Virus record (IMG/VR): IMGVR_UViG_3300008120_000502
Location: 1-37,482 of that record
Reading direction: 5' to 3' (one strand)
From: a virus
Length of the DNA stretch: 37,482 nt
Both the position numbers and the translations under genes were made by a program. Under the pieces are notes generated by a model. That model saw only the letters and a program-made list of their open reading frames with translations. It was not told the origin of the DNA and searched no databases. Below, one piece after another: positions 1-7,307 of the stretch (its first letter is position 1; every line of letters begins with the position of its first letter).

Positions 1-310
1 ACACTTTTGATTCTGCCGATGCTCCACCGCCAGAGTTCTCACCAATCACCGATGAACGATAACCACCTGCTCCTCCACCACCACCAAGAGTATTGCCACC
101 GCCGCCACCACCAGCAACAACCAGATACTCCACCGACATGTTTTCCTGTGGCGTAAAAGTCCCAGTGTCATTGAAGATGTGAACAGCCTGCAACTTACCC
201 TGTGCATAAACATAGGTGACGTCACCGCCAGACGCTTTTGAGACGACGCCTTTGGCGCCGCCCATCTGATTCACATACTGAGAAACACGGGAACGTTGAG
301 CGCGACTCAT
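1..310 (-). CDS. Glycine-rich tail adhesin, N-terminal part (cut by window edge)
   Basis: ATG at 310 overlaps the stop of the upstream adhesin gene by 4 bp (ATGA). About 103 residues are visible before the window ends. The first ~60 residues form a small domain ending in HIFNDTGTF, then VEYLVVAGGGGGG opens a glycine-rich stretch, the hallmark of the glycine-rich domains found on phage fibres and adhesins. Residues ~70-100 closely match residues ~28-65 of the gene at 307-1191 (GGYRSSVIGENSGGG against GGYRSSVLGENSGGG), so the two are paralogs. A role in host recognition at the tail tip is inferred from family and position. The missing C-terminus may be the fragment at 37218-37482. Confidence 0.8.
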   Translation of the reverse strand, partial: MSRAQRSRVSQYVNQMGGAKGVVSKASGGDVTYVYAQGKLQAVHIFNDTGTFTPQENMSVEYLVVAGGGGGGNTLGGGGGAGGYRSSVIGENSGGGASAESKV

Positions 311-1191
311 CCGATTACCAAACTAGCCGTGTCATTGAACGTATGAACCGTGTACACACCATCCGTCGTAATCGTCCCACCAGACACGCTGCGATTTTTC
401 GCCGCACTCGTCCGATAACGAACAATCACGACACCCTTGCCGCCCGCACCACCATTGTTGTGACCGCCACCACCACCGCCACCAGTATTAGCGGTACCAG
501 TACCACCAGTATCTGTGCTGCCGTTACCGCCACCACCCGTACCACCGCTGGCTGGGGTGCCAGCAGACGTTCCGCCACCGCCACCGCCAGCGCGGGTTGT
601 GGCTGAACCAGTAATTGAAGAAGAAACACCGTTACCGCCAGCACCAGCAACGTTCGTCCCAGAGTTGCTGTTCGCGCCAACGGCTGACGCACCACCGCCA
701 CCACCGCCACAAGAGCGAGCAGCACCAGCATCATGTCCTAAGCCACCGTTGAAACCCTGACCCGCAGTTCCAGCACCAGCAGCGCCAGGGGGAGCACCAG
801 CGCCACCACCCGAACCACCACTGCCACCGCTACCGCCATAAGTGCCGCCAGCGCCACCACCAGTCGAAGTAATCGTTGTGAAACCAGTTCCCGAAATCGA
901 GGAATCGCTACCAGCAGAACCAGCACCAACGGAGCCACCGTTGCCGCCACCACCAACCGTGACCGTCAACGTTCCTGACGGCAACAACACCTGGGCTTCA
1001 GCAACTACACCACCACCAGAGTTCTCACCAAGAACAGATGAACGATAGCCACCAGCGCCACCGCCAGCACCGTACGTTTTGCCACCGCCGCCACCACCAG
1101 CAATGATGACGTATTCGGCAAGAAGATTGACACTTAGCCAATCAGAAACATATTCGCCAGTCCGTTCCCGTTGACCCCAACGCAAAGTCAC
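307..1191 (-). CDS. Glycine-rich tail fibre/adhesin protein (294 aa)
   Basis: GTG start at 1191, preceded by AAGGAG about 6 nt upstream. It is the only intact copy of the glycine-rich family here. A short N-terminal segment leads into EYVIIAGGGGGG, followed by ~200 residues dominated by Gly, Ser, Thr and Ala (polyglycine-helix type), then a conserved end containing GGKGVVIVRYRTS and YTVHTFNDTASL. The same C-terminal block occurs in the partial gene at the right end (GGKGVVIVRYLTA, YTIHTFNDTGSL). Such proteins usually sit at the tip of tail fibres as receptor-binding or fibre-capping elements. It lies at the end of the tail gene series. The DNA is strongly CCACC/GGTGG repetitive, so assembly errors are possible. 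Confidence 0.8.
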   Translation of the reverse strand: MTLRWGQRERTGEYVSDWLSVNLLAEYVIIAGGGGGGKTYGAGGGAGGYRSSVLGENSGGGVVAEAQVLLPSGTLTVTVGGGGNGGSVGAGSAGSDSSISGTGFTTITSTGGGAGGTYGGSGGSGGSGGGAGAPPGAAGAGTAGQGFNGGLGHDAGAARSCGGGGGGASAVGANSNSGTNVAGAGGNGVSSSITGSATTRAGGGGGGTSAGTPASGGTGGGGNGSTDTGGTGTANTGGGGGGGHNNGGAGGKGVVIVRYRTSAAKNRSVSGGTITTDGVYTVHTFNDTASLVIG

Positions 1192-1200
1192 ACGCGCTCC

Positions 1201-1566
1201 TTACGGAGTAATTCGATTGACGTACCCGGCAATAGAAATGACATTCGCTGTGGCGGCGAACGCACGAACATTAACGGCAGCAGAACCAGTACCAGTAAGC
1301 ATCAAACCTGGAACAACCAACACCAAACCAGACTCGGCAGCAATCGTCAATTCAATCAAGTCATCGGGAGCCGAAACTCCACCAAACTCAATCGTCAATT
1401 TGCGGGCAGTGGTATCCGAGTTCACGGCATACAGCCACACTTCGTCGATAATTGTTGACGAAGTGCCAGTTGCATGAATCAACGTGCCAGCAGTTGCGGT
1501 CTGGGCGACCTTTATCATCCGACCAGTCGTTGACTCGCTCAGTTTTACTTTTGTGTATGTAGCCAT
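1201..1566 (-). CDS. Small virion/tail protein (121 aa)
   Basis: ATG start at 1566; the stop lies 9 bp before the GTG of the adhesin gene, so the two are in one operon. The sequence alternates hydrophobic and polar residues with many Thr, Val and Ala (for example KLTIEFGGVSAPDDLIELTI), as expected for an all-beta virion protein. Short beta-sandwich proteins of this size next to fibre genes are common in actinophages and marine phages, where they are annotated only as structural. No catalytic motif is visible. A role as fibre accessory or adaptor is inferred from position. Confidence 0.65.
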   Translation of the reverse strand: MATYTKVKLSESTTGRMIKVAQTATAGTLIHATGTSSTIIDEVWLYAVNSDTTARKLTIEFGGVSAPDDLIELTIAAESGLVLVVPGLMLTGTGSAAVNVRAFAATANVISIAGYVNRITP

Positions 1567-1582
1567 GTGTCCCTATCCTATA

Positions 1583-2128
1583 CTAACTGAAAATCTGAAC
1601 CTGAAGAACATCCGCACCAGCGGCTAGTGGCGCCCACTTGACACCCTTTGCCTCAGCCGAATCAGCAGTCAGTACATAATCGTTCGTGCCAGCAGTCAAC
1701 CACGAAGGGTCAGACCCGTCGGATACAAACACCGTACCTTTACCACCAACCGCCAAACGAGTTGGGTCAACAGACGAGTTCATTGTCAACAGGTCACCGC
1801 GAGCGGTCATCGTTGATGTGAATTTGTTCGCCTCGTCAGCATCGTCAGCAGAGAAGACTGGATAGATGCTTGCGCCCGAGGCATGCGACTGGGCGGTGGT
1901 GTCATCTTGTGCGCGGGTCAGCGTCAGCACGGAGCCGGAGATGGTGGCAAGGCACTTCTCTTCGCTCGCGGTCCCAGGGCTGATGACGACATAAAACGGA
2001 ACGGCTGCGGTTGAAGGCCAGCCAGTAGTGGCAGCAAGCGTTGCCGACGTGTCACCAGACGCAAGTGCGTTGGTGATGGTTGTCTGGGCTGCTGCGCCCT
2101 TGTATTGTCTGCGAGTTACTGCTGCCAT
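1583..2128 (-). CDS. Tail fibre-like protein (181 aa)
   Basis: ATG at 2128, just downstream of the large tail protein. The N-terminal ~90 residues are Thr/Ala-rich beta structure with SATLAATTGWPS and TLTRAQDDTTAQSHASGA, a pattern common in phage baseplate and fibre adaptors. The second half (MTARGDLLTMNSSVDPTRLAVGGKG, then LTADSAEAKGVKWA, each shown in short pieces) matches the repeat seen in many phage tail fibres, in which a gene-specific label is followed by G-x-V-x-x-S/T-D-G and ends in KW. It is short for a fibre, so it may form a stub carrying the glycine-rich adhesin. Confidence 0.65.
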   Translation of the reverse strand: MAAVTRRQYKGAAAQTTITNALASGDTSATLAATTGWPSTAAVPFYVVISPGTASEEKCLATISGSVLTLTRAQDDTTAQSHASGASIYPVFSADDADEANKFTSTMTARGDLLTMNSSVDPTRLAVGGKGTVFVSDGSDPSWLTAGTNDYVLTADSAEAKGVKWAPLAAGADVLQVQIFS

Positions 2129-2135
2129 TGGGACC

Positions 2136-3989
2136 TCATCTTACACTACGCATTACGACAATAGCAGTACCTTCGAAGTCGTGGCCCTGGTGAGCGTTGA
2201 CCTGCTGCATTATTTGGAACTGGACGTTCTCGACCACGACCGCATGGGTCTCCGTGTTTTCCTGGTAGGTGATAACGCGGGGGTTCTCCACCAGGTCTCG
2301 TAGGTATCCGAGTTCTTTGTCAACGTCCTGCCAGTACTCTCGCCCGTGCAGCGACAGTTTGTGGTGCATCACGATGGGGACGGTAAAGATTTGGCTGCGA
2401 AGCGGGGCGGCATAGGCACGAGCCATCCAGCGGGTCAGGGTTGGACCAGTTGTAGCCCCAGCCGAACGACCGAGGGTGACCTTGATTTCTGCCTCAAACA
2501 CCTTGGCTTCAAGCCCATCAAAGGACTTTTCCCTGACATCATCGGTAGACAGGGTGGCAAAGTCATAGAAGTCCCCGTCGTCAGACGCCACCGATATGGT
2601 GATGGAGCCATCCAGCGGCAAGCAGCGGATGTCCAGTTTGGGGATGAACTTGGCGTCCGGGACGCCCCAGCGGTAGATACCCGAGCGCAGATAGCCCGAG
2701 GACACCAGGTTCGTGGCGTGTGGCTTGAACACCCCAACGCCAGAAACGGTAAAGAGTGGCCTGCCCTGGAACTCGTGAATTGCCTGCACCGCACCCTGAG
2801 CCGTAGCCATGAGGTCCGAGGCGTACGCGGGCTGGTTGGGGGAGATGAACACCGAGATGTCCATGCGCCCGATGCCAGTAGAGGTGGAGTCAAAGTTCGA
2901 CCAGGCAAAGTAGACATACTTGCCGATGCCGGCAAACGAACTAATTGCAGCGCCAGTTTCAACCAGGGGTCCAACGGTCAGGTTGCCATCTGTTTCGGAT
3001 GAGCAGAACCTGAATCCGGTGTCGGTACCCAGGATGATGTAGCCGAGGTAGCCGTAGATAGAACGAACGAACTCACCTTGCGGCAGTTCGGCGGCTGCGG
3101 TTGGGATGGCGAGTGCGGAGCCGTCTGGTTGGATTTGGGTCTTGTAGATGATGCTGGTGTTGCCACCGTAGCCAGCGCAGTAGATGTGGGTTTGCCCAGC
3201 AGCAAAACCGACCCATTGCCAGTTTGTGTTTGGATGTGTGTAGAGGGCGGCCGGGTTATTTGCTGACGAACCAGCCGCGGTGGTGATGTTCCAAATCTTG
3301 CGCTTGTCTACGCCCTGTCCAGCCACCATAAGGCGACCTCGGACATAGGCCATTACTCCAGCCTCGATGCCGGTGATGTACGCAGAGGAGGTGGACAGAC
3401 CAGCGTTGGTCTGGTCGATGTCGCCGTTGGCGTACGAGTAGAACACATTGTAGCCATCGGATGTAATGGAGTAGAGGTTTGACGCCTGGGTGCCAGTCAC
3501 CGTGGTGACGGTGACGAAGTCGCTGGTGTACTTGACGCTTTGTCCGTCTGTCCCGTAGAGGCGACCGTCAGCAGTCACTGCGTACAGATTGGTTCCGGAA
3601 GTTGGGTACACATTGGATGTGTCGCTCAGCAACGACAGACGACCCTTGGTCCATGGGTCAACACCCTTGCTGGAGTAGAACCTGTAGTTCTCAGCATCAG
3701 CCGTATCTGAGTACTGCTGGCCTGCGCCGTAGTGCCACGAGGACTGGGAGCGACGCCACAGACCCTGCGGGTTGAGTGCTGCCTCGCCTGGTTCTGTTGA
3801 CTGGTCAACCGAGTCACGAACGCGAGCATCGAACTGACGTGTGAATTCGCGGCTCTTCATGTCCAGCATGTATGGCCGGCCATTGATGGCAATGGGGAAA
3901 ATGTCTGGTACGAGTTGGGTTGCGCCAGTACCCGTGTAGAAACCAGTTGCCGGACGGAAGGCGTCTTTGAAACGCGTCAGCGCAGCCAT
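2136..3989 (-). CDS. Large tail protein, tubular-tail/nozzle-like (617 aa)
   Basis: ATG at 3989, 3 bp after the stop of the putative adaptor gene. At 617 aa it is the largest protein after the capsid. The N-terminus (PATGFYTGTGATQLVPDIFP) leads into a long beta-rich region with recurrent short strand-turn segments such as NLYAVTADGRLYGTDG, NLYSITSDGYNVFYS and TAAAELPQGEFV, suggesting a beta-propeller-like core at roughly residues 130-430. The order adaptor, large beta protein, fibre matches the tail-tubular A/B (gp11/gp12-like) order of podoviruses. The role as tail nozzle or tubular protein B is inferred from size, fold pattern and neighbours. Confidence 0.6.
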   Translation of the reverse strand: MAALTRFKDAFRPATGFYTGTGATQLVPDIFPIAINGRPYMLDMKSREFTRQFDARVRDSVDQSTEPGEAALNPQGLWRRSQSSWHYGAGQQYSDTADAENYRFYSSKGVDPWTKGRLSLLSDTSNVYPTSGTNLYAVTADGRLYGTDGQSVKYTSDFVTVTTVTGTQASNLYSITSDGYNVFYSYANGDIDQTNAGLSTSSAYITGIEAGVMAYVRGRLMVAGQGVDKRKIWNITTAAGSSANNPAALYTHPNTNWQWVGFAAGQTHIYCAGYGGNTSIIYKTQIQPDGSALAIPTAAAELPQGEFVRSIYGYLGYIILGTDTGFRFCSSETDGNLTVGPLVETGAAISSFAGIGKYVYFAWSNFDSTSTGIGRMDISVFISPNQPAYASDLMATAQGAVQAIHEFQGRPLFTVSGVGVFKPHATNLVSSGYLRSGIYRWGVPDAKFIPKLDIRCLPLDGSITISVASDDGDFYDFATLSTDDVREKSFDGLEAKVFEAEIKVTLGRSAGATTGPTLTRWMARAYAAPLRSQIFTVPIVMHHKLSLHGREYWQDVDKELGYLRDLVENPRVITYQENTETHAVVVENVQFQIMQQVNAHQGHDFEGTAIVVMRSVR

Positions 3990-3992
3990 TGG

Positions 3993-4877
3993 CTACTTCC
4001 TGAACTTGATTGGGTACTGCGCCTTGAGGCGTCCCGCTTCTGCAATGATGCGCTCACGACGCAAACGAAGAATGTTGGCAACCGAGTTGGTGACAGAGCC
4101 AGCAGGTACTTCGTCTGGGCGACGGGTGTCGTTCTGGGTTTCAGTAAAGTTGCGCTTGATTTCGCGTCCGGCCATCATGCGCAGGATGACGCCCATTTCA
4201 ACGATGTCTTCGCACGTTGCTGGTAAGAAGCAGTTGGTGGTGAGGTCGCTTGCCTCGCTGGATGCGCGGGTAAACGGAGCCTTGTAGCGAACGCGCAGGG
4301 TGCCAGCCATGACCGACTCATCAAGAACAAGGGTGTTGCCTGATGCAAAGTCGCTAGTCGGCAAACCAGTTTGAAGACGCACCCCATGGATGACCGGATG
4401 CTCATCTGCCAAGTAGCGCAGTCTTACATCCAGCAACTGAAGGATTGTCCCGGAAGATGTGATGTTGACTTGCCTGTCTGCACCGTTGTACGACAGGTCA
4501 ACCGTTACGACACGGAACAGACCGTTGGTTGTTGAGGACAAGTCATCAAGGTCTGCATTCAGCGCATCAAGCATTTGTCCGCGAGGAAAGCGCGGAGAGA
4601 TTGTGATTAGTGCGCCGGAGGAATGCGATGCTGCGGTCGTGCCATTGAAGCCACGTTCAACCGTCAGCGTTTTCGTCGCGGAGTTCGCATCCCAAACGTA
4701 AAGGAGTTCGGAGTCAATTTCGAATACAGTGCCAGTACGAAGGCCGCCGACATCATAAGTAACAACAACACTCGTCGTGCTGCTATCGAGCGCCGCAGCC
4801 AATTTGTTGCGTTCTTCAACGACCCCTGCCAACATTTGGCGCGATGCCCTGTTAAGGACAGTCGCAACCGTAGTCAC
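3993..4877 (-). CDS. Head-tail adaptor / tail tubular protein A-like (294 aa)
   Basis: GTG start at 4877 overlaps the TAG stop of the upstream 45-aa gene by one base; GGAGGA lies about 11 nt upstream. The N-terminal third contains VFEIDSELLYVWDANSATKT and VERGFNGTTAASHSSGA, a beta motif often seen in phage adaptor proteins. The middle is mixed beta structure. The C-terminal ~80 residues are helical (CEDIVEMGVILRMMAGREIKR ... ILRLRRERIIAEAGRLKAQ, in two pieces), as in tail-tubular/gp4-like adaptors. It sits directly before the large tail protein. This is a structural call by architecture and position only. Confidence 0.55.
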   Translation of the reverse strand: MTTVATVLNRASRQMLAGVVEERNKLAAALDSSTTSVVVTYDVGGLRTGTVFEIDSELLYVWDANSATKTLTVERGFNGTTAASHSSGALITISPRFPRGQMLDALNADLDDLSSTTNGLFRVVTVDLSYNGADRQVNITSSGTILQLLDVRLRYLADEHPVIHGVRLQTGLPTSDFASGNTLVLDESVMAGTLRVRYKAPFTRASSEASDLTTNCFLPATCEDIVEMGVILRMMAGREIKRNFTETQNDTRRPDEVPAGSVTNSVANILRLRRERIIAEAGRLKAQYPIKFRK

Positions 4878-5014
4878 TAGTAAACGTATCCTCCGTAGCC
4901 TGGGAAAGAACCAGCCTGAGCCTTCGCGGAACTCTTGCGAGTGCGCTTGCCCTTTTTACCCTTGGGCGGCTTTGCCATTTCCTTGGCAGGCTTCTTTGAC
5001 TTAGAACCTTTCAC
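4877..5014 (-). CDS. Tiny basic protein with aromatic-glycine tail (45 aa)
   Basis: GTG start at 5014 overlaps the stop of the preceding 39-aa gene (GTGA), and the stop overlaps the start of the next gene. The N-terminal 33 residues are almost all Lys, Arg, Ser, Ala and Pro (KGSKSKKPAKEMAKPPKGKK). The end is FPGYGGYVY. Overlapping stops and starts on both sides argue that it is translated. It is one of five consecutive small basic proteins. No family is recognised; DNA or RNA binding, or a packaged virion component, is only suggested by charge. Confidence 0.7.
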   Translation of the reverse strand: MKGSKSKKPAKEMAKPPKGKKGKRTRKSSAKAQAGSFPGYGGYVY

Positions 5015-5130
5015 TTCTTCTTTTTTCCCTTACCCATCTTCATGGGCTTACCAGTCTTCTTGGCCTCGGCCTTAGCCATTGCCATTCCCTTCTTGCTGTA
5101 GGAAAATTCCTTCTTACCAACTTTGGGCAT
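5011..5130 (-). CDS. Tiny lysine-rich protein (39 aa)
   Basis: ATG at 5130 with AAGGAAC about 8 nt upstream. It begins MPKVGKKEFSYSKKG and continues with alternating Ala/Lys to a KMGKGKKKK end; 15 of 39 residues are Lys. Very similar short proteins (MPKVGKKxF start, poly-Lys end) are common in cyanophages and other aquatic phages near structural genes, with unknown function. It shares a 4-bp overlap with the next basic gene. Possibly a minor virion or DNA-condensing protein; this is inference. Confidence 0.75.
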   Translation of the reverse strand: MPKVGKKEFSYSKKGMAMAKAEAKKTGKPMKMGKGKKKK

Positions 5131-5145
5131 GTCTGTTCCTTTCGG

Positions 5146-5418
5146 TTACCACTTGACTCTATCAGCCCAGTAGGCCGCAGACATCTTACCCTTAGCAATA
5201 TTCTTGGCGTGACGAGCCTTGAAGGATTCACGACGCTTGCGGTATGAGGCTGACTCGCCTGCCTTCTTGGGTGAACCCTGAACGCCCTGCTGACCAAAGC
5301 GAATCAACTTCACTTGGCTGCCCTCTTTGGCAAGAACGGCATGGGACTTCTTGGCATTGGGTGTTCGCTTTGGCTTGTTGTAGCCAGCAAAGCGCTCGCC
5401 CCTGTATGTGATTGCCAT
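5146..5418 (-). CDS. Conserved basic phage protein, DUF6321-like (90 aa)
   Basis: ATG at 5418, coupled to the stop of the upstream gene. Recognisable blocks are GYNKPKRTPN, KKSHAVLAKEG, KLIRFGQQGVQGSP, RRESFKARHAKNIAKG and a final AAYWADRVKW. This pattern recurs in many cyanophages, aquatic phages and large DNA viruses as an uncharacterised family (I recall DUF6321). The protein is strongly basic. It travels here with two other families (5418-5654 and 5654-5842) that also co-occur elsewhere, suggesting a shared job in the virion or in late infection. No enzymatic motif is visible. Confidence 0.8.
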   Translation of the reverse strand: MAITYRGERFAGYNKPKRTPNAKKSHAVLAKEGSQVKLIRFGQQGVQGSPKKAGESASYRKRRESFKARHAKNIAKGKMSAAYWADRVKW

Positions 5419-5654
5419 TACCTGTACCTCTTGGTTTTCTCCGCAACCTTCTTGGGTTGCTTGACAAACTGTTTGCCAGCCTTGTTCCCCTTGGCTTTCG
5501 CCCTGTTTGTTGCGGCCTTTTCTGACGGGCTAAGCGCATTCCATGCGGCATCCGGCAGATAGCGCTTCTTGCCCTTGGATGGCTTGCCATCGGACGTGCG
5601 CCACTTCTGGGCAGTCCAGTTCTTCAGCGACTTCTGGGATTTAGCCAAAGCCAT
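5418..5654 (-). CDS. Conserved basic phage protein (78 aa)
   Basis: ATG at 5654, tightly coupled on both sides. It contains KSQKSLKNWTAQKWRTSDG, then RYLPDAAWNALSPSEKAAT, then RAKAKGNKAGKQFVKQPKK, a series of blocks I recognise from small uncharacterised proteins of cyanophages and other aquatic viruses. About a quarter of the residues are Lys or Arg. The KSLKxWTxQKWRT motif with GKPS and YLP suggests a small folded nucleic-acid-binding unit, but no function is established. It belongs to the cassette of small basic genes at 4877-5842. Confidence 0.8.
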   Translation of the reverse strand: MALAKSQKSLKNWTAQKWRTSDGKPSKGKKRYLPDAAWNALSPSEKAATNRAKAKGNKAGKQFVKQPKKVAEKTKRYR

Positions 5655-5842
5655 TATTTGTATCCTCCGCCGGCCTTCTTGTACTCAGAGGCGAGCAGTT
5701 GTGCTTTGCGTGCCGACCATTCGCCGGGGTCTCCACCCTTGGAGCCAGCCTTGATTTTCTTGAACAAGCGTTTGCGCATCTCGGGCTTGGTGTAGTTGCC
5801 AGCCTCATTCACGCGTGACTTGGTCTTCTTCTTTGCAGCCAT
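5654..5842 (-). CDS. DUF5872-like small basic protein (62 aa)
   Basis: ATG at 5842 overlaps the stop of the upstream gene. The block KRLFKKIKAGSKGGDPGEW, followed by SARKAQLLASEYKKAGGGYK, is the signature of the DUF5872 family, known from bacteria, phages and giant viruses, often as a short repeat. The family has no assigned function. The copy here is a single complete unit with a Lys-rich N-terminus. It sits beside two other conserved basic proteins that commonly accompany it. Confidence 0.8.
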   Translation of the reverse strand: MAAKKKTKSRVNEAGNYTKPEMRKRLFKKIKAGSKGGDPGEWSARKAQLLASEYKKAGGGYK

Positions 5843-6078
5843 TAGTTTGCCGTCGCCTCCAGACGGGCTGACCCGTCAATCTGGGTGGGTTGCCCACCTG
5901 TTTTCCTGATGCGCTTGTACGCATCAAGGTCCTTGTCAAGGAGTCGCTCCTTGTGATTCATGTCTGATACGGCCCTGCTTCTTGATGGCATGGCAGAACC
6001 AGAGACAGCAACGTGCGCTATGCGACAAGCAAAGCAGCCCTCAACATCAAGGCTTGGATGCGTCTCTCTGTGCTTCAT
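5842..6078 (-). CDS. Conserved small phage protein with CxxC (78 aa)
   Basis: ATG at 6078 with AGGGGATT immediately upstream. It starts MKHRETHPSLDVEGCFACRI, giving a CxxC pair at residues ~15-18, and ends with DLDAYKRIRKTGGQPTQIDG then ARLEATA. This pattern (HPxLDVEGCxxC, then AYKRxRxxGxQPxxIDG) occurs in structural modules of many actinophages without known function. The single CxxC with nearby His could bind a metal. It lies between a repeat-rich tail protein and the basic protein cassette. Confidence 0.75.
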   Translation of the reverse strand: MKHRETHPSLDVEGCFACRIAHVAVSGSAMPSRSRAVSDMNHKERLLDKDLDAYKRIRKTGGQPTQIDGSARLEATAN

Positions 6079-6087
6079 AATCCCCTA

Positions 6088-6846
6088 TCAAGTTACGTAT
6101 TCGCCGTACCCAGCCGCCACCAAGTCATCCTTTTCGCTCTGGGTAACTATGTTCTCGTGTCCACCATAGTAGATGACATCAACGGTAGAAAGGTCCCTTT
6201 GCTCGTTTTCCGTAAATGTCCCATCGGTCAACTTGTAGACATTGCGACCTCTTGCACCAGGCGTGAGGTAGCGGAAGAATCTGTTTGCCAAACCATTGCC
6301 GCTGAAGTCTGCCCAGCGCACAAGATTGTCGGTCGGTGGGCGGAAGATAAGAACCTTGTAGAACGATGCCGGAGTTTCGCTGCCAGTGCCAGAACCAGTG
6401 GCGCTGACGCTGTACACCTTTCTGCTGGATGCTGTTTCTGTGCCGGTGCCAGAACCGGTTGCGGTCCTGAACAATTCTTTCCTGTAGACAACAGTTGATT
6501 CGCCAAGACCAGAACCTATTGCCGTTCGCACTTTGCCGCTGAACGTGACAGTGGCAGAAGAACTTGAGCCGCTTCCAGTTGCTGTCCTGATTGCAACAAG
6601 CAAACCGGTTGCGGTACTCCCAGCGGTTGCGCTACCACTGCCAGTGGCGGTTCGTGGCAGAACCTCAAGATAGTTTGCCGACTCGGTTCCAGTTCCGGAA
6701 CCAGTTGCGGTTCTGAGTACGACACGTACTCCAACTGCCGTTTGGGAGCCAGTGCCCGAACCGGTTGCAGTGGCAACTACGCCGCTCTTATAGAACGGCG
6801 GGGTATCAAAGAACCCGAAAGTAAAATCGAGTAGTCCAGTAGCCAT
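6088..6846 (-). CDS. Repeat-containing virion protein, seven ~20-aa TATGSG repeats (252 aa)
   Basis: ATG at 6846 after the decoration-like gene. The first ~160 residues contain seven copies of (R)TATGSGTGTE-like units starting near residues 26, 46, 66, 88, 108, 128 and 148, a period of 20-22 residues with hydrophobic stretches such as GVRVVL, YLEVLP and GLLVAI between. This predicts a repetitive beta stalk. Residues ~161-252 are a different, non-repetitive domain (LIFRPPTDNLVRW, RYLTPGARGRNVYKL, then QSEKDDLVAAGYGEYVT). Position next to capsid genes suggests a capsid fibre or tail appendage. The family is not identified. Confidence 0.6.
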   Translation of the reverse strand: MATGLLDFTFGFFDTPPFYKSGVVATATGSGTGSQTAVGVRVVLRTATGSGTGTESANYLEVLPRTATGSGSATAGSTATGLLVAIRTATGSGSSSSATVTFSGKVRTAIGSGLGESTVVYRKELFRTATGSGTGTETASSRKVYSVSATGSGTGSETPASFYKVLIFRPPTDNLVRWADFSGNGLANRFFRYLTPGARGRNVYKLTDGTFTENEQRDLSTVDVIYYGGHENIVTQSEKDDLVAAGYGEYVT

Positions 6847-6860
6847 ATGGCTACTTCACC

Positions 6861-7223
6861 TCAATCGAGGCTGAGCGTCAACGACGTAATCTGGAAGGTG
6901 TCTCCAGCGGTGACGGCAGCGGATGAAGAAAGCGCTCCAGTCCACAAGCAGTTGCCCGACGAGGAGGCATCCCACAGCGACCAGTGGCTGTAGGTCTCGG
7001 TAGTGGAAACATTGGTCCACTCTGCGGTTCCCGAAGTGGCCATGCTGCCACTTGATGCTGCACTCCAAGTTACAACCTTGCGAGTTGTTTCGGTTGCTGC
7101 GTTGCTGGTTCCTGCTTCTCCCGGGTCCCCAGTGTGCAACTTGACATAGGTGTTCGCAACCGAGAAAGAAGTGTTCGCGAGGGTTTCAAGCAGTTTGTTT
7201 TCTGCGTAGTTCGAAATCGACAT
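6861..7223 (-). CDS. Putative capsid decoration / phage virion protein (120 aa)
   Basis: ATG at 7223, just downstream of the terminator that follows the capsid gene. It contains NYAENKLLETL, YVKLHTGDPGEAGT, WSLWDASSSGNCLWTGAL and an LTLSLD end. This pattern (N-terminal NYxENKLL, then LxTxDPxEAG, then WxxFDAxxGGNxLWxGxL) is a frequent small virion protein family, usually encoded near capsid genes and variously annotated as tail fibre-like or head protein. It is predicted to be all beta. A decoration or fibre role is inferred. Confidence 0.65.
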   Translation of the reverse strand: MSISNYAENKLLETLANTSFSVANTYVKLHTGDPGEAGTSNAATETTRKVVTWSAASSGSMATSGTAEWTNVSTTETYSHWSLWDASSSGNCLWTGALSSSAAVTAGDTFQITSLTLSLD

Positions 7224-7252
7224 AAGTTCACCTTACCACATTGAAATCAAAT

Positions 7253-7288
7253 GTGGGGGTCAGGCCAGGGGATTTGCCCGACCCCCAC
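7253..7288 (-). terminator. Hairpin after the major capsid gene
   Basis: On the minus strand GTGGGGGTC (7288-7280) pairs perfectly with GACCCCCAC (7261-7253); the stem extends inward with a G.U and GGC/GCC. It starts ~20 nt after the capsid stop and is followed by ATTTGATTTC. It likely ends or attenuates transcription after the capsid gene, or protects its mRNA 3' end, so capsid can be made in excess of downstream genes. Confidence 0.7.
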
Positions 7289-7307
7289 TACTTGCTATTT
7301 ACTCCGA

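Noticed and set aside
2346-3002. Long plus-strand open frame (218 aa)
   Set aside because: Mirror of the large tail protein gene; no ribosome-binding site, basic and Cys-rich shadow composition, and all well-supported genes are on the minus strand.
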